From Sphingomonas sp. PP-CC-1A-547 (lineage in GTDB: Bacteria > Pseudomonadota > Alphaproteobacteria > Sphingomonadales > Sphingomonadaceae), in assembly GCF_003610375.1 (NCBI RefSeq), contig NZ_RAPZ01000001.1, forward strand, positions 1-43,214: 43,214 nucleotides of DNA, written 5' to 3'. Below are positions 33,065-40,576 of this stretch, piece by piece. Within the stretch, counting starts at the first letter, position 1. Every line of letters begins with the position of its first letter. The translations under genes and the position numbers were made by a program. The notes below the pieces were generated by a model that was not told where the DNA came from, did not search any database, and saw nothing but the letters and a program-made list of their open reading frames with translations.

Positions 33065-34228
33065 TCATTCCGCAAGTTCGCGCATCACCTTGATAAGGTC
33101 GGACTTGCCTTCGAAGCCGATGCCGGGAAGCTCCGGCATGGTGATGTGCCCGTCGATGACCTTCACGCCGTCCGGGAAGCCGCCATAGGGCTGGAACAGG
33201 TCCGGATAGCTCTCATTACCACCGAGCCCCAGCCCGGCCGCGATGTTGAGCGACATCTGGTGACCGCCGTGCGGAATGCACCGCGACGGCGACCAGCCGA
33301 ACTGCTTCAACACGTCGAGCGTCCGCAGATACTCGACCAAGCCGTAGGATAGCGCACAGTCGAACTGCAGCCAGTCGCGATCCGGGCGCATGCCACCATG
33401 GCGCAACAGGTTGCGCGCATCCTGATGTGAAAACAGGTTTTCACCCGTCGCCATCGGGCCAGGATAATATTCCGAGATCGCCGCCTGCAGCGAATAATCG
33501 AGCGGGTCGCCGATCTCCTCATACCAGAACAGCGGATATTCGCGCAGCATCTTGGCATAGGCGATGCCGGTCTCGAGATCGAAGCGACCATTAGCGTCGA
33601 CCGCCAGCTGTGCCTCCGACCCGATCTCCTTCAGGACGGCTTCGATACGGCCGCGATCCTCCTCGATCGACGCGCCACCAATCTTCATCTTCACGACGTT
33701 GTAGCCGCGATTCAAATAGCCGCGCATCTCGGCACACAGCTGACTGTTGTCCTTGCCGGGGTAGTAATAGCCGCCAGCCGCGTAGACGAACACGCGTGGA
33801 TTTGCCTCGCGATTATGGCGTTCGGCGAGCAGACGGAACAGCGGCTTGCCCTCGATCTTCGCGACTGCATCCCAGATTGCCATGTCTAGGGTGCCGACCG
33901 CGACCGAGCGTTCGCCGTGCCCGCCGGGTTTTTCATTGGTCATCATCGCCGCCCAGATCTTGTGGGGGTCGAGGTTGTCACGATTGTCGTCGAGCAGGCT
34001 TTGCGGCGCGGCTTTAAGTATCCGGTCGCGAAACCGCTCACGGATCAGGCCGCCCTGTCCATAGCGGCCGTTCGAGTTGAAGCCGTAGCCGACGACACGC
34101 TTACCATCGCGGACGACGTCTGTGACGACAGCGACCAGGCTGGCAGTCATCTTGCTGAAGTCGATGTACGCGTTGCGGATGGGGGACGAGATCGGCTGGG
34201 TAATCTCGCAAACGTCGATGATACGCAT
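33065..34228 (-). CDS. tarD: D-tartrate dehydratase (enolase superfamily)
   Basis: A 387-residue enzyme converting D-tartrate to oxaloacetate. The sequence closely follows, from memory, the characterised Bradyrhizobium TarD, two residues shorter at the N-terminus. Catalytic residues visible are the K-x-K bases Lys180 and Lys182 (VVKMKIGG), metal ligands Asp211, Glu237 and Glu263 (DANGRFD, WYEEIGDP, TGENLFS) and His320 (PHGGHQMS). These match Lys184 and His322 of the Bradyrhizobium enzyme after the offset. The ATG at 34228 has AAGGAG before it; a longer in-frame start reaches into dctA and is unlikely. It lies 41 bp after dctA in the same direction. Confidence 0.93.
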   Translation of the reverse strand: MRIIDVCEITQPISSPIRNAYIDFSKMTASLVAVVTDVVRDGKRVVGYGFNSNGRYGQGGLIRERFRDRILKAAPQSLLDDNRDNLDPHKIWAAMMTNEKPGGHGERSVAVGTLDMAIWDAVAKIEGKPLFRLLAERHNREANPRVFVYAAGGYYYPGKDNSQLCAEMRGYLNRGYNVVKMKIGGASIEEDRGRIEAVLKEIGSEAQLAVDANGRFDLETGIAYAKMLREYPLFWYEEIGDPLDYSLQAAISEYYPGPMATGENLFSHQDARNLLRHGGMRPDRDWLQFDCALSYGLVEYLRTLDVLKQFGWSPSRCIPHGGHQMSLNIAAGLGLGGNESYPDLFQPYGGFPDGVKVIDGHITMPELPGIGFEGKSDLIKVMRELAE

Positions 34229-34269
34229 GGAAGCTCCTTTGGATAGTGACTGTTGATGATGGTTGAAGG

Positions 34270-35583
34270 TCAGTGGGCGTCCGCCGGATCGGCCGGATGC
34301 AGGGTAATGCTGGCCGGCCGTTCGCCCTTTTGTTCGGCGATCACGTTCTTGACGGTGTCGGCATCCAGCGCGCCTTCCCACTTGGCGATCGCGATGGTGG
34401 CGACGCCATTACCGATCAGGTTGGTGACAGCGCGCGCTTCGTTCATGAAGCGGTCGACGCCGAGCAGCAGGACCAGGCCGGCAGCGGGAATGTCGGGGAA
34501 GGTGGACAGCGTGGCCGCCAGCGTGACGAAGCCACCGCCAGCAATGCCGGCCGATCCCTTGGACGTCAGCAGCAGGACGCCGAGGATGACGATCTGATGC
34601 CACAACGTCAGCGGCGTATTCGTCGCCTGAGCGATGAAGATCGCCGCCATCGTCAGGTAGATGCAGGTGCCGTCGGCGTTGAAGGTGTAGCCGGTCGGCA
34701 AGACTAGTCCTACCACCGGCTTGGCAACGCCTAGGCGTTCCAGCTTCGTCATCATCCGCGGCAACACCGCTTCCGTCGAGCAGGTAGCAAAAGTGACGAG
34801 TAGCTCGTCCTTGAAGTAGCGGAAGAATTGCAGGAGCGGAAAACCGGCCCAGCGCGCGACGCTGCCGATCACGAACACGACGAAGATGATCGAAGTGAGA
34901 TACACCGCGAGCATCAGGTGGCCGAGTCCCCAGAGCGAGCCGAGGCCATGCTTGCCGATTGTGTACGCAACGCCGGCTCCCGCGCCGATCGGCGCCAGCT
35001 TCATGACCATCCCGACGATCCGGAACAGCGTCTGCAACAGGGATTCGATCACCGCCATCAACGGCTCGCCGCGCTTGCCGATCGAGACCAGCGCATAGCC
35101 CATCAGCACGGCGATCAGGATGATCTGCAGCATCGCGCCCTGCGCAAAGGCGTCCGCCATCGTCTTGGGGATGATGTTCAGGAAGAAATCGACGACGCCG
35201 TGCTGCTCGCCTGCCGCAGGCTGATATTTGGCGATGCCGCTGGCGTCGAGCGTCGAGACGTCGATGTTCATTCCCACGCCCGGCTTCATCACGTTGACGA
35301 CCACCAGGCCGATCACTAGCGCGAGCGTCGAGATGATCTCGAAATAGATCAGCGCGCGCACGCCGATGCGCCCGACCTCCTTCACGTTGCCCATCTTCGC
35401 GATGCCGAGCACCACAGTGCCGAAGATGATAGGCGCGAGCAGCATCTTGATGAGCTTGATGAACGCGTCGGCAAGCGGCTGAAGCGAGACGGCTATGTCG
35501 GGGAACATAACCCCGATGAGCGCACCGATGGCGATGCCGATCAGTACCTGGATGTATAACTGACCTAGAAGGCGTCGCGCCAT
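34270..35583 (-). CDS. dctA: C4-dicarboxylate:cation symporter
   Basis: A 437-residue DAACS-family carrier with eight or so membrane helices and two re-entrant loops. Typical stretches are FIKLIKMLLAPIIFGTVVLGIAKMG, TCSTEAVLPRMMTKLERLG and PTGYTFNADGTCIYLTMAAIFIAQ. The usual serine-rich loop reads ATCSTEA here. DctA proteins import succinate, fumarate and malate; placed first in a tarD operon, this one probably imports D-tartrate. It is divergent from a LysR regulator whose likely operator lies 100 bp upstream. Confidence 0.94.
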   Translation of the reverse strand: MARRLLGQLYIQVLIGIAIGALIGVMFPDIAVSLQPLADAFIKLIKMLLAPIIFGTVVLGIAKMGNVKEVGRIGVRALIYFEIISTLALVIGLVVVNVMKPGVGMNIDVSTLDASGIAKYQPAAGEQHGVVDFFLNIIPKTMADAFAQGAMLQIILIAVLMGYALVSIGKRGEPLMAVIESLLQTLFRIVGMVMKLAPIGAGAGVAYTIGKHGLGSLWGLGHLMLAVYLTSIIFVVFVIGSVARWAGFPLLQFFRYFKDELLVTFATCSTEAVLPRMMTKLERLGVAKPVVGLVLPTGYTFNADGTCIYLTMAAIFIAQATNTPLTLWHQIVILGVLLLTSKGSAGIAGGGFVTLAATLSTFPDIPAAGLVLLLGVDRFMNEARAVTNLIGNGVATIAIAKWEGALDADTVKNVIAEQKGERPASITLHPADPADAH

Positions 35584-35683
35584 GACTTCTCTCCGGCTCT
35601 CTCGCTAAAACGACTTTTCTTGTTTTTCTGCGCGCGTTCTCGACGCTGTGGCTGTCGCGATCAAATGCCGATATAGTTGCGGG

Positions 35684-35702
35684 TTATGCTCGATCGGCAT
35701 AA
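35684..35702 (+). promoter_or_regulatory. LysR-type operator TTATGC-N7-GCATAA
   Basis: A perfect 6-7-6 inverted repeat containing ATGC-N7-GCAT, the T-N11-A style of LysR boxes, between dctA (start 35583) and the LysR gene (start 35748). The position suits autoregulation and activation of the dctA-tarD-porin operon. Confidence 0.65.
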
Positions 35703-35747
35703 ACGCATTCTGCGTTCTGATGTTTGGACCGCAAGTGAGGACGAGCC

Positions 35748-36686
35748 GTGCAACTGGATTGGCTGGAAGACTTCCTTGCGCTAGCCGAAGAGTGCAATTT
35801 CTCGCGCGCGGCACAGCGTCGCAACATCACGCAGCCCGCTTTCGGCCGGCGAATCCGATCGCTGGAGCAATGGGTCGGCGCTGCCCTGTTCACGCGCACG
35901 ACGGCGGGCACCACGCTCAGCCCTGCCGGCGAAATGTTCCGGGGTTATATCCAGGTATCAGTACGCGACCTGTATCGCGCACGGGCAGCAGCGCTGGAAG
36001 TCGTGGATCAGGCGGCGTCGGTCCTCACCGTCGCCGCGACCCACGCTCTATCGTTCACGTTCTTTCCGCGCTGGATCGTCGAGCACGCGCCGCACGAGCC
36101 GATCAACTTGAAGTCCGACAGCATGCAGGCGTGCGAGCGGATCATGCAGCGCGGGGAAGCCTCCTTCCTGCTCTCGCATCATCACCCGCTCCTGCCGACG
36201 TCGCTCGACACGCCGGATTTCCTCCGCGTCGAGGTGGGCGAGGATCTGCTCGTGCCGCTGTGCCAGCCCGACGATACCGGCGCGCCACGATGGACACTGG
36301 ACTCCCCCGAGGTGCCGTACCTGGCCTACAGTTCGGAATCCGGCCTGGGCGGAATCCTGAAGGCGGATTGGGTGGCCCGTAGCCTCGCCCCCCGCCTCGA
36401 AATGGTGCTGCAATCGCGGCTTGCAGCCGCGCTGCTATCGATGGCGATCGACGGGCGCGGTGTTGCCTGGGTGCCGCTCTCGCTGGCGCAGTCGGCGCTC
36501 GGATCGGGCAAGGTCGTGCTGGCTGCCGATGACATGTATTCGACCAAGATTGCGATCGCTCTCGTCCGGCCGGCTATATCGTTGTCGAAGGTGTCCGAGG
36601 CGTTGTGGGCATCCGCCTGCGGACCTGCCGGTTCGAAGGGGAGGCTGCACCGCCCCCTCTCCCACATCATCCCTGAGCCGCAGTGA
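35748..36686 (+). CDS. LysR-family transcriptional regulator of the tartrate genes
   Basis: A 312-residue LTTR. The N-terminal helix-turn-helix is clear (LEDFLALAEECNFSRAAQ, then RNITQPAFGRRIRSLEQWVG), and the effector-binding domain covers about residues 90-300. It starts at GTG 35748, preceded by GTGAGGA. Its divergent position beside dctA-tarD suggests that it activates them in response to tartrate. Its last 20 bases overlap the convergent NADP-binding oxidoreductase gene. Confidence 0.92.
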   Translation: MQLDWLEDFLALAEECNFSRAAQRRNITQPAFGRRIRSLEQWVGAALFTRTTAGTTLSPAGEMFRGYIQVSVRDLYRARAAALEVVDQAASVLTVAATHALSFTFFPRWIVEHAPHEPINLKSDSMQACERIMQRGEASFLLSHHHPLLPTSLDTPDFLRVEVGEDLLVPLCQPDDTGAPRWTLDSPEVPYLAYSSESGLGGILKADWVARSLAPRLEMVLQSRLAAALLSMAIDGRGVAWVPLSLAQSALGSGKVVLAADDMYSTKIAIALVRPAISLSKVSEALWASACGPAGSKGRLHRPLSHIIPEPQ

Positions 36687-37410
36687 CCTCACGGTTTCGA
36701 GCTACGATCTGATCGTGGCTGAGCGGAGCCTTCGCCTCCATGAAGCCCTTGATCAAAACGTCGCGATCGACCGGCGCCCTTGCCTTGTCCGCAGCAGACA
36801 ATGCGACCTGAAGCTCGGGTAACGTCAGCTCGGTGCAATAGGCTGGCGTTCCCGGCTGCTGGTGCCAGGATTGCGCAAGGTCGCCGGCATCCAGCGCATC
36901 GAAGCCGGTCTCGTCCACCAGACCGCGCGCGACAGCCATCGCATGAGCGTCATCGGCCGCAACGGGAATGGCGATCCGACGAGCCGTTCCGATCGGCATA
37001 CCGCCATTCGCCAGCGTCTCGGCGAGAAGTGCGTTGAACGCCTTTACCACCGGCCGGCCGAGGTGCTCGCTGACCCAAACGCTCTCTGGCTTGCCGTTGT
37101 CGACGTCCGCGATGTTGCCGTCGCGCATCGGATAATAGTTGGACGTGTCGATCACGACCGTGTCGGCGGGCACATGGAAAAAACCACCGGCGACATCTGG
37201 TATCTTCGCAAACGGGATCGAAAGGATGATCACAGCGACATCCTTGACCGCGTCCTTCGCAGCGACCGGGACAGCGCCGACTTCCGCTGCCTTATCGCGA
37301 ACGGCTTCAGGTCCTTTTGACCCGGCAAGCTTCACCGTGCGTCCCGCCGCGGCGAACTTCCGCGCAAGCGTGGCGCCAATGTTTCCCGCGCCGATAATGC
37401 CGATCTTCAT
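36667..37410 (-). CDS. NADP-binding oxidoreductase (F420-dependent NADP reductase-like fold)
   Basis: A 247-residue Rossmann protein with GIIGAGNIGATLARKF at the N-terminus and a dinucleotide-binding half to about residue 150 (VIILSIPFAKIPDV, VVIDTSNYYP). Pfam-type annotation would call it coenzyme-F420-dependent, but sphingomonads are not known to make F420, so a nicotinamide-dependent reductase is more likely. It is the last gene of a leftward operon with the nitroreductase and LLM monooxygenase. The ATG at 37410 follows GGAAGG. Confidence 0.85.
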   Translation of the reverse strand: MKIGIIGAGNIGATLARKFAAAGRTVKLAGSKGPEAVRDKAAEVGAVPVAAKDAVKDVAVIILSIPFAKIPDVAGGFFHVPADTVVIDTSNYYPMRDGNIADVDNGKPESVWVSEHLGRPVVKAFNALLAETLANGGMPIGTARRIAIPVAADDAHAMAVARGLVDETGFDALDAGDLAQSWHQQPGTPAYCTELTLPELQVALSAADKARAPVDRDVLIKGFMEAKAPLSHDQIVARNREVTAAQG

Positions 37411-37477
37411 GGTGATACCTTCCAAATATCATTTGAGCTTCGCCTGCGCGACAGCGACGTCTTGGCGTCGAGGTCGA

Positions 37478-38194
37478 TTAATCGTGGAAATGGACGCTGT
37501 CGGCGACTGGTACGCGGTCCATCCGCATCCGGTTTCCCGGCGCCGCTTCGTCGGGATAGCCGAACGACATGCCGAACAGCATATTCATCTCCGCGGGGAT
37601 GCCGAGAACCTCACGGATCGTACCTGCGTAGAAACCTAGTGACGTCTGTGGGATACCGCCCAACCCTCTGGCCGCCAGCGACAGCAGGAATGTCTGGCCA
37701 TACATGCCGATGTCGCCGGCTGTTCGCACGTTGTCACCAAAGGACGGCATGAACAGCAGCGCGACCTGCGGTGCGCCAAAGAACGAAAGGTTGAGGGCTG
37801 CCGCACGGCGCCGCCCCTCCTTGTCCTCGCGCATGACGTTCATCGCCTTGTAATAGGCCTTGCCCTGCGCGTTCTTGCGCTCGCCGTAGCAGCCATAGAA
37901 GGCGCCCATGTCGAACGAGAAATCGGGCGAAAAGTCCGCCGCATCGTTCTTCTCATGCAGTATCCGCGAAAGCTCGGCCAGTTTCGCGCCACGGACGATA
38001 TGCACGTCCCAAGGCTGCGTATTGCAGTTCGACGGGGCACACTGCGCGTCCTGCAGAACTGCGTCGAGAACGTCGTCGGGAACGACCTTGTCGAGAAACC
38101 CGCGATAGGAGCGACGCGTGCGTGCCGTCTCTTGGAAAGACAGCGTGCCGTCCGGCGATGTGCCGTTGTCGGAAGCGCTTAGGGTATTGGTCAC
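37478..38194 (-). CDS. Nitroreductase-family flavoprotein
   Basis: A 238-residue FMN enzyme. It has RRSYRGFLDKVVPDD and APSNCNTQPWDVHIV (about residues 27-70), the classic FMN-binding N-terminal region, and a C-terminal LAARGLGGIPQTSLGFY block. Such enzymes reduce nitroaromatics, quinones or free flavin with NAD(P)H. Placed between an LLM monooxygenase and an NADP-binding protein, it may supply reduced FMN to the monooxygenase (inference). The start is GTG. Confidence 0.9.
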   Translation of the reverse strand: MTNTLSASDNGTSPDGTLSFQETARTRRSYRGFLDKVVPDDVLDAVLQDAQCAPSNCNTQPWDVHIVRGAKLAELSRILHEKNDAADFSPDFSFDMGAFYGCYGERKNAQGKAYYKAMNVMREDKEGRRRAAALNLSFFGAPQVALLFMPSFGDNVRTAGDIGMYGQTFLLSLAARGLGGIPQTSLGFYAGTIREVLGIPAEMNMLFGMSFGYPDEAAPGNRMRMDRVPVADSVHFHD

Positions 38195-38247
38195 GGGGTA
38201 CCTCGTTGATTTTGCTGGAACGGAGCCGGTGTTTTTGAAGCCGAAAG

Positions 38248-39555
38248 TTACTGGAGGCGGAGATCGCGGCCATATTGCGCGGGCACGCCGAGATGATCGC
38301 GCAGTGTGGCGCCCTGATAGTCCCGGTGGAACAGGCCGCGCTCCTGCAGGATCGGCACCAGTTCCTCGACGAGCGAGTGCAGACCGTCCTCATAGACGTC
38401 GGGGCATAGCCAGAAACCGTCTGCCGCCCCCGCTTCGAACCAGGTCTGCATATGGTCGGCTGCTTCCACCGCTGGCCCGACGATCATTGGGTGATAGTCG
38501 ATGACGCCGTGCGCCAGCACGTCCCGCAACGACCAGCCTTCGCTTGCTACCTTGAGCGCGTACGTCGAGCGCGGGTCTTGTCGCGACGGACGCGCGGCGG
38601 CGAGCTGCGCTTTCGTCAGCGGCTCGCCGAGCTGCGCCGGATCGAGCGCCAATCCGAGCATCTGCCCGAGATAGCCGACCCGTGGCTCGAAGCTGAAACC
38701 CGACATGGCGATCCGGCGGTCGAGCGCCGCACGCCGGTCCGGCGCGATCGTCGTCATCAGGCCGGCGAAGAACTTGATCTCGTCCGGATCGCGGCCGGCG
38801 CGTTCGGCCGCAGCGCGTAGCGCCAGGCGCTGCGCTCGGGCGTCTTCCATCGTGTAGACGGCCCCGATCACGCCATTCGCATACCGTCCTGCAACCTCCA
38901 GCCCCTGATCGCTTCCACCGGCCTGGAAGATCACCGGCTGCCCCTGTTCGGACGGGGGCAACGGCAGCGGTCCGCTGGTCGCAAGGTGGCGGCCACGCAG
39001 ATTGATCGGCTTGATCTTGGCCAGATCGGCGAAACGCCCCGACGCCTGATCGTGCAACCAGGCGCCTTGCTCCCAACTCCCCCACAGGCCTTGCACGATC
39101 TGGACGAACTCGTGCAGCCGTTCGTATTTCTCAGCGCGCGGCGGCAAGGCGCGACCGAAATTGGCGGCGACCACAGGATCGCTCGTTGGCACCGCGTTCC
39201 AGCCTGCGCGGCCGTGACTCATCAGGTCCAGCGCCTTGAACTGTCGCGCCAAGTTGAACGGCTCGCTGAACGTGGACGAACCCGTGGCCACCAAGCCAAT
39301 CCGTTCCGTCCCGCGCGCGACGGCTGCGAGTGTCATCATCGGCTCGATATTTAACTGCTGAGCATCGGTGACGATGTCGGCTTTCAGCGCCGGAAAGTCG
39401 GGCATGAACAGGAACTGGAATTTGCCGCGCTCGGCAAGCTGCGCGTAGCGCACCAGAGTATCGAAGTTGGTGAAGCCAGTGGGATCGACGCCCGGCATGC
39501 GCCACGCCCCCGCCTGAGAGCCGTAGCCGTTCCCGAAGACCATGCCGATCAGCAT
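38248..39555 (-). CDS. LLM-class flavin-dependent monooxygenase (NtaA/SnaA/DszA type)
   Basis: A 435-residue TIM-barrel FMNH2-dependent oxygenase. Family stretches are FDTLVRYAQLAERGKFQFLFMPD, GLVATGSSTFSEPFNLARQFKALD, RAGWNAVPTSDPVVAANFGR and GVIDYHPMIVGPAVEAAD. The NtaA/DszA branch cleaves C-S, C-N or chelate bonds and needs a separate flavin reductase. It leads an operon with a nitroreductase (53-bp gap). It diverges from a TetR repressor with two matching operators in the 138-bp interval. The natural substrate is unknown. Confidence 0.92.
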   Translation of the reverse strand: MLIGMVFGNGYGSQAGAWRMPGVDPTGFTNFDTLVRYAQLAERGKFQFLFMPDFPALKADIVTDAQQLNIEPMMTLAAVARGTERIGLVATGSSTFSEPFNLARQFKALDLMSHGRAGWNAVPTSDPVVAANFGRALPPRAEKYERLHEFVQIVQGLWGSWEQGAWLHDQASGRFADLAKIKPINLRGRHLATSGPLPLPPSEQGQPVIFQAGGSDQGLEVAGRYANGVIGAVYTMEDARAQRLALRAAAERAGRDPDEIKFFAGLMTTIAPDRRAALDRRIAMSGFSFEPRVGYLGQMLGLALDPAQLGEPLTKAQLAAARPSRQDPRSTYALKVASEGWSLRDVLAHGVIDYHPMIVGPAVEAADHMQTWFEAGAADGFWLCPDVYEDGLHSLVEELVPILQERGLFHRDYQGATLRDHLGVPAQYGRDLRLQ

Positions 39556-39630
39556 CTGTTTGGACGTAGTGATGTCGCGTTGCTCCCCACGACGAATGAT
39601 GTCTGTTCCCAGACACCGAATTCTATTAAT

Positions 39631-39643
39631 GGGGATACTCCCC
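39631..39643 (+). promoter_or_regulatory. TetR-type operator 1 (GGGGA-N3-TCCCC)
   Basis: A perfect 5-3-5 palindrome within ATGGGGATACTCCCCGCTTA, between the divergent LLM monooxygenase and TetR genes. A second copy lies exactly 30 bp to the right. Confidence 0.75.
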
Positions 39644-39660
39644 GCTTACAGGTCAGATAT

Positions 39661-39673
39661 GGGGAGCATCCCC
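39661..39673 (+). promoter_or_regulatory. TetR-type operator 2 (GGGGA-N3-TCCCC)
   Basis: The palindrome in ATGGGGAGCATCCCCGTTTA matches operator 1 outside the three-base centre. The 30-bp phase (about three helical turns) puts both sites on one DNA face. It ends 20 bases before the TetR start. Confidence 0.75.
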
Positions 39674-39693
39674 GTTTATCAAGAAAGAATTTT

Positions 39694-40287
39694 GTGGCGC
39701 CATCATCGACCGCTCGCACGCCTCGCAAGGACGCTCAGGAAAATCGCGCGCATATTCTGGTCGTTGCGGGTCAGGCGTTCGATACCGAAGGCATCGATGT
39801 ATCGATGGATGCGATCGCGAGACAGGCAGGTGTCGGCTCTGCGACGCTCTACCGCAACTTCCCCAACAAGGATGCCCTTCTCGTTGCCCTGCTGGCCCCG
39901 CATCATGACAAATTGATGCGGGAAAGGGCCGCGATAGACCAGGAGGACGGTCATAGCGGTCATAAGCTTCAGCGATGGATCGACGCCCTGGGCGACTGGA
40001 CGCTTGCCTATGACGGTCTTTCTGAGCCGTTGCGGGACGCTTGGTCCACCACGACCTCCCCTCTTAGACCGACCTGCGCAAACCTAATCGAAATCACCGA
40101 TCGATTTTTACGGGGTGCGCAGACCGATGGCTTTGCTCAACCGGACTTCTCAGGTCAGGATATTTTCCTTGGAGCTCTAGCGATAGCGTGGGCAAGCGGA
40201 CGATCAACCACGCATCCAGAAACGCGAAATGTCCTGCGGAACCTGCTGCGAAATGGATGGACCGTTTCGGTACGAGGGCGACGTTAA
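39694..40287 (+). CDS. TetR-family repressor of the flavin redox operon
   Basis: A 197-residue regulator. The N-terminal helix-turn-helix includes ILVVAGQAFDTEGIDVSMD and IARQAGVGSATLYRNFPNKDAL (about residues 20-65), followed by a helical ligand domain. The GTG at 39694 (VAPSSTARTPRKD) was chosen because it gives the usual TetR length and leaves both operators outside the gene; an in-frame TTG at 39580 would run through them. The divergent neighbour and paired operators suggest it represses both itself and the LLM operon. Confidence 0.88.
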   Translation: MAPSSTARTPRKDAQENRAHILVVAGQAFDTEGIDVSMDAIARQAGVGSATLYRNFPNKDALLVALLAPHHDKLMRERAAIDQEDGHSGHKLQRWIDALGDWTLAYDGLSEPLRDAWSTTTSPLRPTCANLIEITDRFLRGAQTDGFAQPDFSGQDIFLGALAIAWASGRSTTHPETRNVLRNLLRNGWTVSVRGRR

Positions 40288-40576
40288 ACGGCGCCTGAAG
40301 GGCTACGTCCTAGCTCATGGCAGAGAAGTGCCCGCCTTTCCACGAGGCCCCATAGTCCGCCATTCGTGCGCCCTTCCCCGTTTCCCAACTCCAAACACTC
40401 ATTCATCCGCCAACTGCGAGCACCGCTCAACCCGACATCCCGGCTGGCAACGTTGAGACTAAACCGCGAGTACCCCTGATAACACCGACTGTGTATCGGG
40501 GGGCATGCAGCTGACCTCATCACCTCCAGCACTCAGGTCCGAAGCGGGCGACAGCCTGTCACCTCGGAGCAGCTGA
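40288..40576. other. Intergenic stretch before the ABC exporter
   Basis: It contains dispersed repeat copy F (40352-40406) and an imperfect hairpin at 40473-40501 (CCCC-GATA-CAC pairing with GTG-TATC-GGGG, two one-base bulges, 5-base loop). The hairpin has no U-run; it might be a protein site or RNA structure in the exporter leader. No gene was seen. Confidence 0.45.
40352..40406 (+). repeat. Dispersed 55-bp intergenic repeat, copy F
   Basis: GCCATTCG on the left and TCCCAACTCCAAACACTCAT on the right; closest by eye to copy C, with the same 55-bp length. Confidence 0.6.

Noticed and set aside
36667..37410. F420-dependent metabolism
   Set aside because: Only a fold-level resemblance. No F420 biosynthesis gene is present, and the lineage is not known to make the cofactor.
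40473..40501. Imperfect hairpin as a terminator after the TetR gene
   Set aside because: No U-run on either strand and two bulges; listed only as a structure in the gap.
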